From NCBI GenBank assembly GCA_900317405.1, contig ONGP01000001.1:62001-126000 (forward strand): a stretch of 64,000 bases of DNA, read 5' to 3'. Shown one piece after another: positions 63,022 through 64,000 of this stretch (position 1 is its first letter; each line of letters opens with the position of its first letter). Under the pieces are notes generated by a model that saw nothing but the letters and a program-made list of their open reading frames with translations, was not told the origin of the DNA and did no database searches. Origin of the DNA: an uncultured Prevotella sp. Lineage in GTDB: Bacteria; Bacteroidota; Bacteroidia; Bacteroidales; Bacteroidaceae. The position numbers and the translations under genes are program-made.

Positions 63022-64000
63022 TTATTTATTTTCTAATACAGGCCATCCGTCTGACGTCCAACTGATGGGACGCTGGATAAGAATGGATGCTCCATGGTGA
63101 GCAATGCTATAACCATGACAGATAAAGACATCCCGACCGTCGATATGGTAAACTGCACAATGACCTGCAGCCTCAAAATTCTTCTTATCGCCCTCGATGA
63201 ATATGTTTCCGCCACCATAGCGCATATCGATGCCATTATGATCGAGATACGGACCGTCAACAGTCTTACTACGACCTACAGCTACGCGATAGTTGCTCTT
63301 GCTACCCTGACAACAGTAATCCCACGACACAAACAGATAATAGTATCCTGCGTGCTTGAAGATAAATGGAGCTTCGATGGCATTAGGTCCGGCAAAGTCG
63401 GATGTAGGATTCTTGGGGGGATTAGGATTGATGGGCAAGGCCTGCTTGCTTGCCTCGTTTCCGAGATTAAACCTGCGCGCAACAGTCTGAGGCCTGCAAC
63501 CCTTTGCGATATGCATGGTGGTATCGAGACGTGCCAGTTGAATGCCGTCCCAAAAGCTACCCCATACAAGCCACGGTTGGTCATTATCGTCAATCACAAA
63601 GTTGGGATCGATAGCATTCCAATTGTCACGACCTTCGCGCGAGGCGATGATACAGCCCTCGTCATCCCACAGACCAGAGGCCAGCTTACGGGTGGAGACC
63701 AGTCCGATGGCCGAGTCGTTCTTACCAAATGTAGAGCAACTGTAAGCCATCCACCAACGACCATGCCACCGGATGACATCTGGTGCCCATACATGATGGG
63801 TAAAACCTGGCACGGAATCGTGTGCCCACTGAGGGATGACCGACATGACTGGCTCAGTATGTACCGTCCATTTCTTACAATCTACCGATGTCATTTTCTG
63901 GACACCCATGCCTGTAGCAAATATATAATAGGTACTATCTTCGTAGGCCATCACGGGGTCGTGTACCATCGGTGTATCAGTTACAAACGGAACACGCTCT
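63022..64000 (-). CDS. GH43 family endo-arabinanase-like enzyme (partial, N-terminus outside window)
   Basis: At least 325 residues. The frame stays open to the window edge, with 'SVPFVTDTP' before the first in-window Met (63969), so the true start lies beyond 64000. Motifs 'MVHDPVMAYEDSTYYIFATG', 'NWNAIDPNFVIDD' and 'AIEAPFIFKHAGYYYLFVSW' give the GH43 catalytic Asp, Asp and Glu. 'YCCQGSKSNYRVAVGRSKTV' is typical of arabinan endo-1,5-alpha-L-arabinosidases. It precedes the second GH43 gene by 1 bp. Together they suggest an arabinan- or arabinoxylan-degrading unit extending off the right edge. Confidence 0.88.
   Translation of the reverse strand, partial: ERVPFVTDTPMVHDPVMAYEDSTYYIFATGMGVQKMTSVDCKKWTVHTEPVMSVIPQWAHDSVPGFTHHVWAPDVIRWHGRWWMAYSCSTFGKNDSAIGLVSTRKLASGLWDDEGCIIASREGRDNWNAIDPNFVIDDNDQPWLVWGSFWDGIQLARLDTTMHIAKGCRPQTVARRFNLGNEASKQALPINPNPPKNPTSDFAGPNAIEAPFIFKHAGYYYLFVSWDYCCQGSKSNYRVAVGRSKTVDGPYLDHNGIDMRYGGGNIFIEGDKKNFEAAGHCAVYHIDGRDVFICHGYSIAHHGASILIQRPISWTSDGWPVLENK

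Overview
The window looks like a chromosome segment of a Prevotella-like member of the Bacteroidales. The evidence is three SusC/SusD pairs, a hybrid two-component regulator, many lipoproteins with typical lipoboxes, type IX secretion genes next to ispF, and promoters carrying the Bacteroidetes -7 element TAnnTTTG in front of almost every transcription unit. No tRNA, rRNA or CRISPR array was seen. Most of the segment is devoted to taking up and degrading plant glycans and starch.

Layout. 1-1533: end of a DUF6057 membrane protein / lipoprotein pair. 1706-10926: polysaccharide utilisation locus A, with SusC/SusD on the minus strand divergent from two GH43 enzymes. 10978-17079: a three-gene lipoprotein operon whose last gene fuses a periplasmic-binding fold to a legumain/GPI8-like (C13) cysteine protease. 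17338-19293: a SusA-like GH13 enzyme. 19403-32893: locus B, with a hybrid two-component system divergent from SusC, SusD, an unknown surface lipoprotein, a CE1-like esterase and a GH3 enzyme. 33157-35649: a second copy of the largest protein of the C13 operon, with the same promoter architecture, lying between two identical 44-bp hairpins. 35783-38524: a compact element bounded by 98-bp inverted repeats, holding a VirE/VapE-type ATPase gene, a DUF6078 gene and a 22-bp-period palindrome array. 38681-43948: an outer-membrane protein, a DUF2461 protein, a GH9 glucanase and an FAH-fold hydrolase. 43985-48842: porU, porV and ispF. 48855-49100: a candidate structured RNA on the minus strand. 49279-51302: two glycosyltransferases. 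51307-60723: starch system, with a secreted alpha-amylase and SusC/D/E/F-like genes. 60945-64000: two further GH43 genes, the second cut by the window edge.

How the parts fit. The two GH13 genes and the starch susC each have a near-palindrome TGCAAnCGnTTGCA exactly 55 bp upstream of the -7 element, so the three separate units are probably one LacI-type regulon. The alpha-amylase ends in a type IX secretion signal and could be exported by the machinery whose PorU and PorV proteins are encoded 5 kb away. The most novel-looking items are the inverted-repeat element with its 22-bp array (35783-38524) and the C13 protease operon with its distant paralogue. The paralogue shares a tandem GGGGACAA promoter element with the operon (10978-17241 and 32974-35649).
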